In this document: positions 8,751-16,836 of the stretch, piece after piece
How the letters are laid out: each line of letters starts with the position of its first letter
Position numbering within the stretch: the first letter of the stretch is position 1
Source of the DNA: Candidatus Latescibacterota bacterium
Lineage (GTDB): Bacteria; Latescibacterota; UBA2968
Assembly: GCA_022821275.1 (NCBI GenBank)
Contig: JAJEDY010000064.1
Span: 1 to 49,616, forward strand
Direction of reading: 5' to 3'
DNA length: 49,616 bases
The notes under the pieces: model-generated
The model's database searches: none
What the model was told of the DNA's origin: nothing
What the model saw: the letters and a program-made list of their open reading frames with translations, nothing else
Program-made: the position numbers and the translations under genes

Positions 8751-9493
8751 CGATAATCCTCCGCATTCCCCTCGGGATCAAAACCCAGCACATCGCGCGC
8801 ATGCGTCATATCTCGATAGCTGTACTTATTATTCGAAACCACATAAAAAATATCAAACTTGAGATCATCGGACACCTCAATACACGACTCAACCATGCCA
8901 GCAATCGTATTTTGACTGCACCACACAGAATAACCGCGCGTCCCATTGGGCCGATCCTCAGCATTCACCGCACCAATACGCAGACAAATAACAGACAGAT
9001 CCGTACTATCGGCATAATGCCGCGCCAAAGCCTCGCCCCAGACCTTTGTACAACCATAAATCCCGCGCGGGCGCGTAGGCGTCCTGTGGGAAAACTTATC
9101 CCAGGACTCGGGCACCTCGTCGTATCGCCCCGCCACAATCGCATCATACGGCGAATCATTCTCCCAACCCGCTGTCACCGAACCGCTACTGGCAAAAATA
9201 ACGCGCTTGACACCCGCGCGGAGCGCCGCTTCAAAAACATTATAAGTCCCCACGATATTGTGCGCGACAAACCCCTCAAAATCGCTTCTAATCGCAGCAG
9301 CCAGATGAACAACCGTATCAACCCCCTCAAACGCCGGACAAATCGCGTCAAAATCCGAAATATCAGCCCGCCGACAATCCACCCCAGCCACATCGCGGCG
9401 ATTGAGCGCACGAAGTTCATACTTACCCTCAAGCTGCTCCCGAACAGCCCCGCCAATAAGCCCACTCATGCCTGTAATGAGAATTTTTTTCAT
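8747..9493 (-). CDS. NAD-dependent epimerase/dehydratase (extended SDR)
   Basis: This 248-residue Rossmann-fold protein opens MKKILITGMSGLIGGAV (a GxxGxxG nucleotide site). It also has VHLAAAI, the Ser region IFASSGSV, and YGCTKVWGEALA carrying the catalytic Tyr-x3-Lys. It resembles NAD-dependent uronate or sugar dehydrogenase/epimerase proteins. The ATG at 9493 has AAAGGA nine bases upstream; a TTG further out is unlikely. It is the first gene of the five-gene minus-strand unit. Confidence 0.88.
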   Translation of the reverse strand: MKKILITGMSGLIGGAVREQLEGKYELRALNRRDVAGVDCRRADISDFDAICPAFEGVDTVVHLAAAIRSDFEGFVAHNIVGTYNVFEAALRAGVKRVIFASSGSVTAGWENDSPYDAIVAGRYDEVPESWDKFSHRTPTRPRGIYGCTKVWGEALARHYADSTDLSVICLRIGAVNAEDRPNGTRGYSVWCSQNTIAGMVESCIEVSDDLKFDIFYVVSNNKYSYRDMTHARDVLGFDPEGNAEDYR

Positions 9494-9559
9494 ATAGTGT
9501 CCTTTTGTTGTGTCTCCTCGTTGTAGGAGGCTCTTGTGAATGCCCAATTAGCTCGCCCT

Positions 9560-9587
9560 TTGTCTTGGTCTCTTTTTTTTGTATATT
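9560..9587 (+). promoter_or_regulatory. Probable sigma-70 promoter for the small gene at 9633
   Basis: TTGTCT, 16 bases, then TATATT. The spacer includes an eight-T run. It lies about 45 bases before the start of the 69-codon gene. Confidence 0.45.
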
Positions 9588-9632
9588 TGCAAATCTTTAT
9601 CTGGAAAACGGTATTTTTTAAGGATTTCAATT

Positions 9633-9842
9633 ATGATGTTTGACTATCACAGTGCTGCACGTCGAACCGGCATCAAAAATGTGCATCTGGATCAAATATG
9701 CCATCAAGTCAGATCTGAATTTCCTGACGATGAGATGATGTTTGAACTCCACGTTCTAAGAGCCGTTCTGGCCATTGAATCGGGTCGGGTTTCACTCGAC
9801 CAGGTGTTGAAAGAGCCAGAAATGCAACCTCCAGCGACTTGA
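9633..9842 (+). CDS. Small protein of unknown function (69 aa)
   Basis: Two adjacent ATGs at 9633 and 9636 follow AAGGA with normal spacing. The product begins MMFDYHSAARRTG, is soluble and weakly acidic, and is rich in helix-forming residues (MMFELHVLRAVLAIE). No motif is recognised. A plausible promoter precedes it. It is divergent from the five-gene unit. Its size and sequence would suit a small regulator or antitoxin, but nothing shows that. Confidence 0.5.
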   Translation: MMFDYHSAARRTGIKNVHLDQICHQVRSEFPDDEMMFELHVLRAVLAIESGRVSLDQVLKEPEMQPPAT

Positions 9843-10035
9843 GCTATATTCAAACCAACTGTGTCCATCTCAGATTATCAGACTCGCTGGATAGCTCAAA
9901 TTACTCGCTGTCTTCTGTCGCATTCCCAATCAGAATACATTGAGAATCGGAATTTATCAAGACCGATTTTGCTCGTGGTCCTCTGCTCTCATGCTCAGCA
10001 ACAAATCTACTGAAACAATCAGTGAAGCCCCAATA

Positions 10036-10071
10036 GAAAAAGCCCAACGATTTAGAAGATGCCGTTGGGCT
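10036..10071 (-). terminator. Rho-independent terminator of the 10.1-10.7 kb unit
   Basis: The minus strand has arms AGCCCAACG and CGTTGGGCT (nine pairs, 13-base loop) followed by TTTTTCT. It lies 37 bases past the stop codon at 10108. The rest of the gap 9843-10107 shows nothing recognisable. Confidence 0.8.
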
Positions 10072-10107
10072 TCAAAAATAAGGTCCGATTGAACGGTTTG
10101 AAGGCTG

Positions 10108-10380
10108 TCAAACCGGGCTGTGGTGTTCTGGTTGAGAGACTACAGGGGCAATCCCTCGAATGGCATCCCAATCAATCACAGCAACCCACAAATTTTCTTT
10201 TTGGGAGTATCTAACCACACCATCAACTTCTAAATCTTCGCTGTAAAGGATCAGCGATTGCCCTTCTTTCAAAAAAATTTTCTGACATGTGAGGTCTTCC
10301 ACGGTCCCATTGCAGTTCAAACGCAACCTGCCTTTTACATCCGCGTTGTGAAAGTCTGCGAATATTCTTGGTTTGTTCAT
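10108..10380 (-). CDS. Unknown small protein (90 aa), second gene of a two-gene unit
   Basis: The ATG at 10380 has GGGAGA seven bases upstream. The product begins MNKPRIFADFHNADVKGRLR and reads as a small beta-rich domain (GTVEDLTCQKIFLKEG, LILYSEDLEVDGVVRY, LWVAVIDWD). It follows the 110-codon gene with one base between stop and start, so the two are co-translated, and a terminator follows. The arrangement resembles a toxin/immunity or regulatory pair, but I recognise neither family, so no function is assigned. Confidence 0.6.
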   Translation of the reverse strand: MNKPRIFADFHNADVKGRLRLNCNGTVEDLTCQKIFLKEGQSLILYSEDLEVDGVVRYSQKENLWVAVIDWDAIRGIAPVVSQPEHHSPV

Positions 10381-10381
10381 T

Positions 10382-10714
10382 TTACTTCTCCCGTGCAGGA
10401 TTTGGAATTGTTGGCACAAAAAGTTTACTAATTTGTTCGGGCGTAAGTCCAGTCAATGTCGCATGATAAGGGCTTCGCCCAGAAGTTCTCACCACATCAC
10501 CGCCAGCGTTTCGGATTTCACCAACGGTTGTCACGCCAACTTGTCCATGTGGAATCGTCTTTGCCAATTCAGAGATGGATACACCTTCATCACTTTCTAC
10601 TGATATGCCTGTGATCCCACTTGGATGTGCTCCGCTTCCACGTTGAATGTCTTCAGGTCGGTTTTTACCGCCACGAACAACAAGGGCATCGTCAGGAATT
10701 TTTGCAATTAGCAT
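10382..10714 (-). CDS. Unknown small protein (110 aa), first gene of a two-gene unit
   Basis: It begins MLIAKIPDDALVVRGG and contains GSGAHPSGITGISVE and a C-terminal stretch DVVRTSGRSPYHATLTGL. The VVRGG start, Gly/Ser-rich middle and SGRSPYHATL end look like a conserved compact domain of mobile or defence contexts, possibly an orphan effector-type domain. That is an impression, not an identification. It is paired with the 90-codon gene directly downstream. No signal peptide or membrane segment is present. Confidence 0.55.
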   Translation of the reverse strand: MLIAKIPDDALVVRGGKNRPEDIQRGSGAHPSGITGISVESDEGVSISELAKTIPHGQVGVTTVGEIRNAGGDVVRTSGRSPYHATLTGLTPEQISKLFVPTIPNPAREK

Positions 10715-10788
10715 ACAAAGAAATATAGCCCCTGCCAGATATCTGTCAACTCCTGATGTAATAAAACTCGCACTTCAGCCTCCAACGC

Positions 10789-11022
10789 TCACCGAGGCGA
10801 TCTTTCTCCAACTCCAAATTGTAGCGCGTCTGCAGAATGGTAATCGACGATCTCCACGTTGGTCGCACGCCTCGCGTTTCCTGCCTGTTCTTTGCGAGAA
10901 TAGAGCACGGGCCTTTGTTCATATACCGCGATTCTCCGCTTTAGCCTATATCGGATAGCTTCAACTAAAATAGGACTAAAACGGGTCAAGTCCATGCGAA
11001 ATCTACGTCTTCTCGACGGCAT
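10789..11022 (-). CDS. Doubtful 77-codon frame overlapping the AAA ATPase 3' end
   Basis: It starts [15 protein letters not shown], 20 bases inside the end of the ATPase gene. ATPases of this group are often followed by an overlapping RloB-like gene with a basic N-terminus, and this frame has that position and start, but it is far too short (RloB is about 200 residues) and shows no Toprim motif. It may be a decayed partner. A second frame at 10745-10870 also reads protein-like ([15 protein letters not shown]), which supports frameshift decay but does not prove it. Confidence 0.25.
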   Translation of the reverse strand: MPSRRRRFRMDLTRFSPILVEAIRYRLKRRIAVYEQRPVLYSRKEQAGNARRATNVEIVDYHSADALQFGVGERSPR

Positions 11023-12367
11023 CAGTCCGTTCCTCTATTTCCTCCGTGGGATGAGGATTTGTGAGTGACCATCCCGGCACGATGTGAGGGATTCCTCCCA
11101 TCCGCCCCTGCAAATAGCTTTTCCGGATATCCTTGTCGTAACGAACATCTTTGTACTCGCTAAAAGAAAACAGACTCGACACGCCAGCCTCATCCCTTTC
11201 CGTCGCCCACATTTCATCCCGACGTAATAACTGCTGGTCCATCAGCATAACATTATGGGTCGTCAGCAACAGTTGTGTTCGGGTTTCCGTAGAGCAATTG
11301 GACAGGTATTCTTCAAGCAATTGGCGGATCAGCAGGGGATGCAGACTGCGGTCAATCTCATCAATGACATAGACCTTCTGCGACACTTGTGCTGAAAGCT
11401 CGAGAAAGGCGGGCAGGAGATCGATAACTCGTTGCGAACCCTCTGATTCTTGATAAATCTCAAACCTGGCCTCTGTACCATCCGATTTTGGGTGGAAAGT
11501 GACCGGCCTCTTGGCGATTAACTCCCCGTCCTTGCGGGTAACCACGATGCGATTGGTCTGCGGTTCCATCAGCAACCGAACAGCCATGCCTTCTTTGACC
11601 TCTTCCTGAAGCTCGGTCTTTAATGGCTCGGGAATCGATATATTTTCTAATGGAATTTCTTCACTGCCAAGATGTGCAATTCCGGTATCGAGCCGTGGCA
11701 ACATCTCGTTCATTGCCGTGTAAAGTGGATGTCCCTCATCAAGAAATATCTCGAAAAGATCAAACCGCGAGTCGGGCGCCACCAGTACAAGCGTATTCTC
11801 AAACCAGTCATAGACCGGCCTGAAATCGTCGATATTTTGGGATACGGAGTTGGTCAGGAAAAGCTGATTATCCCGAGTCCCCCTGAAAGTGAATTGCAAG
11901 AACATGTCTTTGGCGAGCAATGTGTCAAAGTTGAGATTGCCGTCACGACGATCATAGAGCACTTTTTCACTCGTACTCGTGATCTTCACCAGTCTTTCTT
12001 CCAGCACCACCTTTTGGGTCACTGCAAAGCTAAAATCGTAGATGGTCTCGTCAATCAGCAACTCAAAAGCAAACCGCGAAGGCCGACTTCTCCCTTCGGC
12101 ATCCAACCGAAATGTCTCAATTGGAATCAGGCTATCGGGTCTGGTACCTTTAATAACCAGCGTCTTGGCAAAATTCAGAGCCTTAAAAAAATTTGTCTTG
12201 CCCGATGCATTACCGCCATAAATCGCCGCGATAGGAAGAACCCGCGTTTGGTACTTGCCGAGCTTTGGAACGCGTTCTCCATGCTGACGCTCTCGGCTGG
12301 CAACCATCGAAAAGGTAGTTGGATCGCGGAAAGACATCCAGTTTTCGACTGAGAAACTGATTATCAT
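11003..12367 (-). CDS. AAA-family ATPase of the COG1106/RloC-like group
   Basis: This 454-residue ABC-type ATPase domain protein begins [19 protein letters not shown]. It has Walker [11 protein letters not shown] near residue 52, Walker [14 protein letters not shown] near 345 and a switch His in LLLTTHN. Such ATPases occur alone or with RloB/nuclease partners in anti-phage and mobile contexts. AGGAGGTGGTGAG precedes the ATG. No intact partner is visible downstream, where only short or broken frames remain up to 10714. A defence role is inference. Confidence 0.85.
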   Translation of the reverse strand: MIISFSVENWMSFRDPTTFSMVASRERQHGERVPKLGKYQTRVLPIAAIYGGNASGKTNFFKALNFAKTLVIKGTRPDSLIPIETFRLDAEGRSRPSRFAFELLIDETIYDFSFAVTQKVVLEERLVKITSTSEKVLYDRRDGNLNFDTLLAKDMFLQFTFRGTRDNQLFLTNSVSQNIDDFRPVYDWFENTLVLVAPDSRFDLFEIFLDEGHPLYTAMNEMLPRLDTGIAHLGSEEIPLENISIPEPLKTELQEEVKEGMAVRLLMEPQTNRIVVTRKDGELIAKRPVTFHPKSDGTEARFEIYQESEGSQRVIDLLPAFLELSAQVSQKVYVIDEIDRSLHPLLIRQLLEEYLSNCSTETRTQLLLTTHNVMLMDQQLLRRDEMWATERDEAGVSSLFSFSEYKDVRYDKDIRKSYLQGRMGGIPHIVPGWSLTNPHPTEEIEERTDAVEKT

Positions 12368-12507
12368 CTCACCACCTCCTAATGTGGTATTTTCGATTTA
12401 TATCACCTTAAATTTAGAGGGTTTTAGCTGAAAAACAAGTCGAAAAGAGAAAAAATCTCTTTAAATACCTTTTTTATTATAATTATCGAGTGTAATGGAA
12501 AAAAATA

Positions 12508-12625
12508 GGGCGGCCACAGGCATTGTCCCGTAATGTTTTTATACGGGAGGGTCGCCCCTACAACAAATACTGGATCGCGGCTCAACATCATGCCGCGATG
12601 ACGGGCGAGCCCCTACCAACCACCT
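12508..12625. repeat. Nested palindromic intergenic repeat module (second copy)
   Basis: Outer arms TAGGGCG and CGCCCCTA enclose a hairpin TCCCGTA/TACGGGA. This is followed by a second hairpin ATCGCGGC/GCCGCGAT at 12573-12600. The order and sequences match the module at 2775-2850 with the inner and outer parts rearranged. It occupies the 295-base gap between the AAA ATPase and the aldo/keto reductase, which holds no gene. Confidence 0.6.
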
Positions 12626-12662
12626 CACCTTTGCCGTTTGAAACGGCAAACTACATCTCACT

Positions 12663-13577
12663 TCACAGCCCCACGCCAAACGCCCTCTCAAATTCCCCCC
12701 ACAGATCAAGATCGACATCGGCAGTGGCATCGGTGAGCACCTCGTCGAGTTCGCGGGGAGAAGCTGGTCCTACCAGAAGCATGCCATTGCCCTTTAAGGG
12801 CGCCGCAAGGCAAAACTGCAGAGCAAAGCGGCGAATACTAATCCCGCGCGCATTGCACCACTCCCACATCGCAACAGCGCGATCACCCTGTCCCGGATAC
12901 CGGCGACCAGACAACTCGACATCGGGCCTGGGACCTGCCAGAACGCCCATACCCTGCACACTCGCCAGAATAACCCCCACATCGTGCTCAAGCGCGAGAG
13001 GAATCGTCGTCTGTGCAGCCGTCTGATTCAGCAGCGTATAATCGAGAAACGTAATAACAATATCGCAAACCCCCGTCTCAATCGCATAGCGGTGAAAATC
13101 GTGCGAACGGCAGCCAACACCCGTATAACCGATCAGACCCTCGTCTCTCATCTTCAAAAGCTCATCCGAAGCAAATCCCGGTGAATAAGCCTCTTCAATA
13201 TCCCGCGGGTCGTGGATAAGCACCGCATCGATATAATCCGTCTTGAGTTGTCTCAGACTATTCTCAACCGTCCACCGAATCGACTTCGCCGAAAAATCGT
13301 GCCGCCGATCCCGATGGGTACCCGCCTTAGTCTGCAAATAAACCTTCTCCCGGTACCCCCCTTGAAGCGCGAGCCCCACGCGCCGCTCGCTCTCGCCCCC
13401 ACCATAAGCAGCAGACGTATCGATAAAATTAATCCCCTGATCAATCGCCTCCCGCACAGTCGCAATCCCCTCATCATCAGAGACCCGCTGTGGACTACCG
13501 AGAAAAGCGCAGCCAAGACCAATCGCTTTGGGTTTAAGTTCAGTGCGACCAAGACGTCGCGTTTCGAGTTCGGGCAT
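12663..13577 (-). CDS. Aldo/keto reductase
   Basis: This 304-residue NAD(P)H-dependent oxidoreductase has a TIM-barrel fold. The catalytic tetrad is visible as Asp and Tyr in INFIDTSAAYGGGESE, Lys in LQTKAG and His in VLIHDPRD. It opens METRRLGRTELK-like (MPELETRRLGRTELKPKAIG) as usual for this family. The C-terminal cofactor segment LLVGPASPRELDE is also typical. AAGGAG lies just before the ATG at 13577. It follows a pectate-lyase-like gene on the same strand and may reduce sugar-derived aldehydes; the substrate is unknown. Confidence 0.92.
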   Translation of the reverse strand: MPELETRRLGRTELKPKAIGLGCAFLGSPQRVSDDEGIATVREAIDQGINFIDTSAAYGGGESERRVGLALQGGYREKVYLQTKAGTHRDRRHDFSAKSIRWTVENSLRQLKTDYIDAVLIHDPRDIEEAYSPGFASDELLKMRDEGLIGYTGVGCRSHDFHRYAIETGVCDIVITFLDYTLLNQTAAQTTIPLALEHDVGVILASVQGMGVLAGPRPDVELSGRRYPGQGDRAVAMWEWCNARGISIRRFALQFCLAAPLKGNGMLLVGPASPRELDEVLTDATADVDLDLWGEFERAFGVGL

Positions 13578-13604
13578 AGCATCTCCTTATTTGTATTGCG
13601 TTTA

Positions 13605-13636
13605 CAAATCTGCGTCCATCTGCGTTCATCTGCGGA
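13605..13636. repeat. CATCTGCG-type dispersed repeat at the 3' end of the lyase gene
   Basis: Three copies of a unit close to CATCTGCG occur in a row. The repeat contains the TGA stop of the gene at 13626. Related units lie at 41735-41765, 41881-41905 and 41932-41962. Confidence 0.55.
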
Positions 13637-15065
13637 TCACACTTCTCACATATCGTGCCAGCAAGCTCAGATTCCGAATAAACGTGCGACACGAAAGAAT
13701 CTCCGCCTCAATGCGCTCGCGCCGGTTCTCTGGATTTCTCAACGTCCCCTGCTCGACCCAGCGACCCTCATTATCAAGCGCATCAATAACCTCTTTCACG
13801 CGATCGGCACCCGGGCTGGTAACGCGCCCGCGCTCAGACAAAATCTTCTCGCGCCCCTCTGCCATCACGCGATTGTATAGAACCTCAACCCGCTCAATCC
13901 GATTTCCACTCACCTTAAACGCATAATGCGTAGGCAGGTCTGAATCGTCATACGTAAGCACATAATCGCGTGTAAAAAACAGTGGCCGATTGGTCTGAAG
14001 CTCGTAAAACCGCGCCAGACGACCATCGGACAAACGCGAGTGCTTTGCCCAATCGAGCGCGCTGGGAATCGGATCCAAAAAGCGTTCCTCCCCGGTCGCC
14101 AAATACAAATCCAAAAGCATTTGCAAAACCCCAAAACTCTCGCCACCCGTAACAGAAGGCGGCTCAAAACGACGCGCCCAGGTCGGCTCCATATCCAGAT
14201 TGTACTGCTGTGCCCACGCGGGCTGTGGCTCGGGCATCTGCGCCAGAATAATAAAATCGCCACCGCGCTTAGCCGCATCGAGAAAGCGATCATCCCCATA
14301 AACATCGTACGCCTCAACCATCGTCTCGATCACATCGGCAATCGCATTATCGTTAAACGTATAATAATCCAAATAGCGCGTATTGGGAAAAGTCCGCGAC
14401 CACGTTTTGGGATAACGCGCCTTCTTCACCGGAAATTTTTCATGATCGGGAAAAGCCTCAAACCGCTGCGGCCACGCCCCATTTGGATACTGCGCATTGA
14501 GAAGCGCATTGAGACCAAATTGCACCGCCGCGTGAATCTCCCCATCCTCAAAATTTTGCACCTTATCGACGCGCATCAACAACTGCAACGCACTCTGCGT
14601 ATTATTATCGTCAAGCGTCGTGCGATTGCGGCGATCACCCCTATGCACATCGCCCCGTTCGACATCGCGCCGAAAATGCCAGCGCTTGCTCTGCTCCGCA
14701 TCAAAATCGATGCGATAATCCCAACCTCCAGAAGCGAGCTGCCCCCAAACAAGCGCGCGCGCCGCCTCAACAGCACCATTGAGAAACAGCGTATCGCCCG
14801 TAGCCTCATAAGCCTCCAGAAACGCCATACCCACAGCAGGCGTACCCGGCGGCTGCACCCAGATCGTCGAAGGCGACGCCGCACCCTCGCCCTCGCGCAT
14901 AGAAAAATCTGTCTTATACCGCCACAAATAACCGCCATGAGACGCGACATCGGTGCGAAAATAGCGCGTCGCCATAACCATCGCATCAATCGCAGCCCGA
15001 TGAAGACCTTCATCTGCACTGAGCGGCGCACTGATCATCATGAGCAAAATAAAAAGTTTTTTCAT
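13626..15065 (-). CDS. Secreted pectate lyase-like protein (PL10-type)
   Basis: This 479-residue protein has a signal peptide (MKKLFILLMMISAPLSA). The body is an alpha/alpha-toroid with GGWDYRIDFD, NGAWPQRF, YTFNDNAIADVIETMVEAY and QPAWAQQYNLDMEPTWARRFEP, which match the landmarks of PL10 pectic acid lyases. PL10 enzymes cleave polygalacturonate by beta-elimination with Ca2+ and an Arg base. I cannot confirm the catalytic residues by eye, and planctomycete-type homologues are often longer. AAGGG precedes the ATG. The stop codon lies in a dispersed repeat. Confidence 0.75.
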   Translation of the reverse strand: MKKLFILLMMISAPLSADEGLHRAAIDAMVMATRYFRTDVASHGGYLWRYKTDFSMREGEGAASPSTIWVQPPGTPAVGMAFLEAYEATGDTLFLNGAVEAARALVWGQLASGGWDYRIDFDAEQSKRWHFRRDVERGDVHRGDRRNRTTLDDNNTQSALQLLMRVDKVQNFEDGEIHAAVQFGLNALLNAQYPNGAWPQRFEAFPDHEKFPVKKARYPKTWSRTFPNTRYLDYYTFNDNAIADVIETMVEAYDVYGDDRFLDAAKRGGDFIILAQMPEPQPAWAQQYNLDMEPTWARRFEPPSVTGGESFGVLQMLLDLYLATGEERFLDPIPSALDWAKHSRLSDGRLARFYELQTNRPLFFTRDYVLTYDDSDLPTHYAFKVSGNRIERVEVLYNRVMAEGREKILSERGRVTSPGADRVKEVIDALDNEGRWVEQGTLRNPENRRERIEAEILSCRTFIRNLSLLARYVRSVIRR

Positions 15066-15084
15066 CTCGAACCCTTGAAAAAGT

Positions 15085-15178
15085 TGTCAGTAGCCAGTAG
15101 TCAGTTATCAGCAGTCAGCAATCAGCTCAACCAACCAGCCTCCCAATTCCTAATTCCTAATTCTTAATTCCTAATTCA
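15085..15178. repeat. Short tandem heptamer-like repeats
   Basis: A run of CAGTNNTCAG/CAGCAATCAG units is followed by five copies of a unit close to AATTCCT. This intergenic array sits between the divergent lyase and pseudouridine synthase genes and resembles the STRR arrays of cyanobacteria and planctomycetes. Confidence 0.7.
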
Positions 15179-15209
15179 TCCCCCGTCAACCGCAAAATGC
15201 CCACATCAG

Positions 15210-15238
15210 TTGCGCTTTTAAGCATTAGCATGTAAATT
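15210..15238 (+). promoter_or_regulatory. Probable promoter of a near-leaderless rluA-type mRNA
   Basis: TTGCGC, 17 bases, then TAAATT. Transcription would start about 15245, three bases before the ATG at 15248, which has no Shine-Dalgarno sequence. Confidence 0.4.
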
Positions 15239-15247
15239 TCAATCACA

Positions 15248-15895
15248 ATGGACATCCTCTACCTCGACAATCACCTGCTGGTTGTACGCAAACCCGCGGG
15301 CATGCTCGTACAGGGCAACCACACTCGCGATGAAAACTTGCTGGACATGGGCAAAGCCTATCTCAAAGTCAAATTCAACAAACCCGGCAACGTATTTCTC
15401 GGACTCGTACACCGATTGGACCGTCCCGTATCGGGCGTAGTCGTCTTTGCGCGCACATCGACATCGGCACGCCGCTTATCGCAACAATTTCGAGAACGAA
15501 CCGTAAAAAAACGCTATATCGCTCTCGTACACGGCAAAACCCCTGAAAACGGCCATCTCGTAAACCACATCGCGCGGCGGCAAACAAAAAGCCGCATCGT
15601 AAACGCCCCTCATGGACAACGCGCAGAACTCGCTTACGAGCGAATGGCATACCACAACGGCGTCTCCTCCGTACGCGTGGACCTCGCCACTGGACGCCAT
15701 CATCAAATACGCGTACAATTCGCGGACATAGGCCACCCCGTATTGGGCGACTTTAAGTACGGATCGCGCAAACCATTTCCCAACCGCGCCATCGCCCTCC
15801 ACGCACAGAGCCTGACCATAATACACCCGACAAAAAAGGAACACATGACCTTTGAAACCCGGCCAGAAAAATTTTGGCCCAAATCTTTCACATAG
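15248..15895 (+). CDS. RluA-family 23S rRNA/tRNA pseudouridine synthase
   Basis: This 215-residue enzyme isomerises uridine to pseudouridine in RNA. The catalytic Asp is in LVHRLDRPVSG (about residue 59). The conserved KRYIALVHG and the Arg of GRHHQIRVQF follow, then GHPVLGDFKYG. It lacks the N-terminal S4 domain of RluC/RluD, so its size matches the short RluA/TruC-like group, and the target base cannot be named. The start has no ribosome-binding site but lies just after a promoter. It is followed 19 bases on by psd. Confidence 0.92.
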   Translation: MDILYLDNHLLVVRKPAGMLVQGNHTRDENLLDMGKAYLKVKFNKPGNVFLGLVHRLDRPVSGVVVFARTSTSARRLSQQFRERTVKKRYIALVHGKTPENGHLVNHIARRQTKSRIVNAPHGQRAELAYERMAYHNGVSSVRVDLATGRHHQIRVQFADIGHPVLGDFKYGSRKPFPNRAIALHAQSLTIIHPTKKEHMTFETRPEKFWPKSFT

Positions 15896-15914
15896 CTTTA
15901 AGGCACACCCAATC

Positions 15915-16811
15915 ATGACCGAGCAAGTCATCTATCGCAACCGCAAAACAGACGAAATGATCTCTGAACCACTCATATTGCCCCGCGTTCAATATGCAGT
16001 TGCGCGATCTCGCGTGGCGATATTTATTTACAACATCCTCCTGAACACATACCCATTTTGCTGGCTACTGGGCAAATGGATGGACCTATCGGGATCGCAA
16101 AAAAAAATCCAACCATTCATAAAAAAATACGACATCGACCTGGACGAAATCGAATTGCCTCTGGACCAATACAAAAATCTAAACGCCTTTTTCTCGCGCA
16201 AACTCAAACCCGACGCACGCCCCTTTATCGCCGACCCCCACATCTTCTGTTCACCCGCCGATGGAAAAATACTCGCATATCCCAAACTGGATGAACAAAC
16301 CCGTTTACCCGTCAAAGGATCCCATGTCGATATTGCACACCTCCTATCATCAAGAGAATCCGCAATCCCTTACAGGAATGGTGCTGCACTCGTCATTCGA
16401 TTGGCCCCGTCTGACTACCACCGCTACCACTTTCCCGTATCCGGCATCGCCACAGCATCTGCTGAAATTTTTGGACGATACTATCTCGTCAACCCCATTG
16501 CCCTCGACGTAAAACCCGACTTATTTGCCCACAACAAACGCGAAATAACATACCTCGAAACCGAACACTTTGGCCGCATCATGATCATGGAAGTAGCGGG
16601 CTGGGGCGTGGGGCGCATCGTCCAAACATACCAGCCGGGCACTGTCGAACGAGGGCAGGAAAAGGGCTACTTCCAATTTGGAGGATCTACTCTGGTACTC
16701 TTATTTGAACCCGGGCGCATTATCTTTGACAACGACCTCACCCGCGACACACAAGCAGGCATCGAAGTCCAGGTCCTCACAGGATCACAACTGGGCGTAC
16801 AGGACGTATAA
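15915..16811 (+). CDS. psd: Phosphatidylserine decarboxylase proenzyme
   Basis: This 298-residue enzyme makes phosphatidylethanolamine from phosphatidylserine at the membrane. It is made as a proenzyme that cleaves itself before the Ser of GGST (residue 258, in QFGGSTLVLLFEPG) to form the pyruvoyl group. Also visible are NAFFSRKLKPDARP, SPADGKI and the YHRYHFPVSG active-site His region. The layout fits the PSD-B/type II group. The ATG at 15915 gives the natural N-terminus MTEQVIYRNR. No pssA is in the window. Confidence 0.95.
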   Translation: MTEQVIYRNRKTDEMISEPLILPRVQYAVARSRVAIFIYNILLNTYPFCWLLGKWMDLSGSQKKIQPFIKKYDIDLDEIELPLDQYKNLNAFFSRKLKPDARPFIADPHIFCSPADGKILAYPKLDEQTRLPVKGSHVDIAHLLSSRESAIPYRNGAALVIRLAPSDYHRYHFPVSGIATASAEIFGRYYLVNPIALDVKPDLFAHNKREITYLETEHFGRIMIMEVAGWGVGRIVQTYQPGTVERGQEKGYFQFGGSTLVLLFEPGRIIFDNDLTRDTQAGIEVQVLTGSQLGVQDV

Positions 16812-16836
16812 AACCTTTAACCTGAAAACATCACCT

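Noticed and set aside
14040-15167. 375-codon plus-strand frame opposite the pectate lyase
   Set aside because: It is rich in Arg, Ile and His without any motif, typical of antisense frames in this genome.
15085-15178. CRISPR array
   Set aside because: Units are only 7-10 bases, contiguous and without unique spacers.
16678-16836. N-terminal extension of rimO
   Set aside because: It lies within psd and shows no homology; the family start MPTINLITLGCPKN fits ATG 16837.
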